DNA from: an uncultured Oleispira sp.
GTDB lineage: Bacteria; Pseudomonadota; Gammaproteobacteria; Pseudomonadales; Oceanobacteraceae
Direction: 5' to 3'
Assembly: GCA_913019965.1 (NCBI GenBank)
Contig: CAJVZR010000008.1
Span: 1 to 64,000, forward strand
DNA: 64,000 nt
Part shown: one piece after another, positions 63,609-64,000 of the stretch
Position numbering within the stretch: position 1 is the stretch's first letter
How the letters are laid out: every line of letters starts with the position of its first letter
Notes under the pieces: generated by a model
What the model was told of the DNA's origin: nothing
Database searches by the model: none
What the model saw: only the letters and a program-made list of their open reading frames with translations
Program-made: the position numbers and the translations under genes

Positions 63609-64000
63609 ATGAGAATCAACATGGAAAATAACATGTTCAAACCGCTTGCCATCACAGCACTGCTTTTCAGTGGCCATTTTTTCAGTGCGCAGGTCATGGC
63701 CGCCGCCGAAGAGCAAAGCCCGATAGTTGAGCCTTCGCCCGTTCAAGAAAGCCACTTACCGTTACAAGAGCTGCGCAATTTTACCGAAATTTTTGATCGT
63801 ATCCGCAATTCGTATGTTGAACCTGTGGACGATAAAACCTTATTGCAGTACGCCATCGATGGCATGCTGAGCAATCTTGATCCGCACTCAGACTATTTAT
63901 TACCTGAAGATTTTAATGAGCTGCAAGAACATACCACGGGTAAATTTGGCGGCTTAGGTATTGAAGTGGGTATTGAAGAAGGCCTGATTAAAGTCGTTAC
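63609..64000 (+). CDS. Carboxyl-terminal processing protease (S41), N-terminal fragment
   Basis: The first 130 codons are in the window. A signal peptide (MFKPLAITALLFSGHFFSA, within residues 9-27) is followed by the N-terminal S41 domain EIFDRIRNSYVEPVDDKTLL, AIDGMLSNLDPHSDYLLPED and the start of the PDZ domain, GKFGGLGIEVG. These are the hallmarks of CtpA-type periplasmic proteases. The catalytic Ser-Lys pair lies beyond the edge. AAGGA is 11 nt upstream of the ATG at 63609; later ATGs at 63621 and 63633 are alternatives. Confidence 0.9.
   Translation, partial: MRINMENNMFKPLAITALLFSGHFFSAQVMAAAEEQSPIVEPSPVQESHLPLQELRNFTEIFDRIRNSYVEPVDDKTLLQYAIDGMLSNLDPHSDYLLPEDFNELQEHTTGKFGGLGIEVGIEEGLIKVV

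Overview
The window looks like ordinary chromosome from a marine, Oceanospirillales-like gammaproteobacterium; genus not assignable by eye. Two gene neighbourhoods match Pseudomonas order as I remember it: msrQ-msrP-pssA-ilvC, and trpEGDC followed by crp/vfr and an OsmC-family gene. There is also a complete-looking MSHA type IV pilus locus, PsrA-like fatty-acid control DNA, and secB, gpmI, envC and a C-terminal protease in their usual gammaproteobacterial grouping. Base composition is moderate, and I saw no tRNA, rRNA, CRISPR array, insertion sequence or prophage.

Layout. 1-1.5 kb: a redoxin cut by the left edge, an outer-membrane barrel gene that has lost its 5' end, a small membrane protein, and a gene-free stretch. 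1.5-8.3 kb: periplasmic methionine sulfoxide reductase (msrPQ), phosphatidylserine synthase, the divergent ilvY/ilvC pair with visible tandem operators, OsmC protein and crp. 8.4-15.6 kb: a REC-DUF3369-HD-GYP response regulator, trpEGDC, a HAD phosphatase and a hibernation factor. 15.6-20.3 kb: a TetR regulator and two paralogous long acyl-CoA dehydrogenases, one with a PsrA-like operator over its -35 box. 20.5-30 kb: a SprA-related putative metalloprotease, a flagellar-rod-like mini-protein, bioB, comF, srkA, an outer-membrane barrel, gph-rpe, a DUF3530 protein and a membrane diguanylate cyclase.

30-36.5 kb is the most intriguing section. A tightly overlapping three-gene operon encodes an AMP/thymidine-phosphorylase-type enzyme, a PRPP-synthetase-like protein and a divergent phosphoketolase. 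It is transcribed away from a beta-CASP RNase of the CPSF type. Read together, these genes suggest a route from RNA to nucleoside monophosphates, to ribose phosphates, to acetyl phosphate plus glyceraldehyde 3-phosphate. That route is an inference, not a demonstrated pathway.

36.5-42.3 kb: a methyltransferase, two uncharacterised proteins, dtd, a DUF4124 protein and ntrB-ntrC with an NtrC-like upstream site. 42.3-59.0 kb: the MSHA pilus operon on the minus strand (mshI, a PilN-like gene, mshJKLMNEGBACDOPQ), nearly every junction overlapping. A hairpin after the major pilin gene may set pilin stoichiometry, and the terminal MshQ looks like a lectin-bearing adhesin. 59.2-64 kb: trmL, secB, a rhodanese, gpmI, envC and the start of a carboxyl-terminal protease.

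Cyclic-di-GMP recurs as a theme: an HD-GYP phosphodiesterase, a GGEEF cyclase with an inhibitory-site motif, and the MshE ATPase with its N-terminal c-di-GMP-binding-type domain all lie within about 45 kb. All assignments come from reading the sequence and translations; no database search was run.
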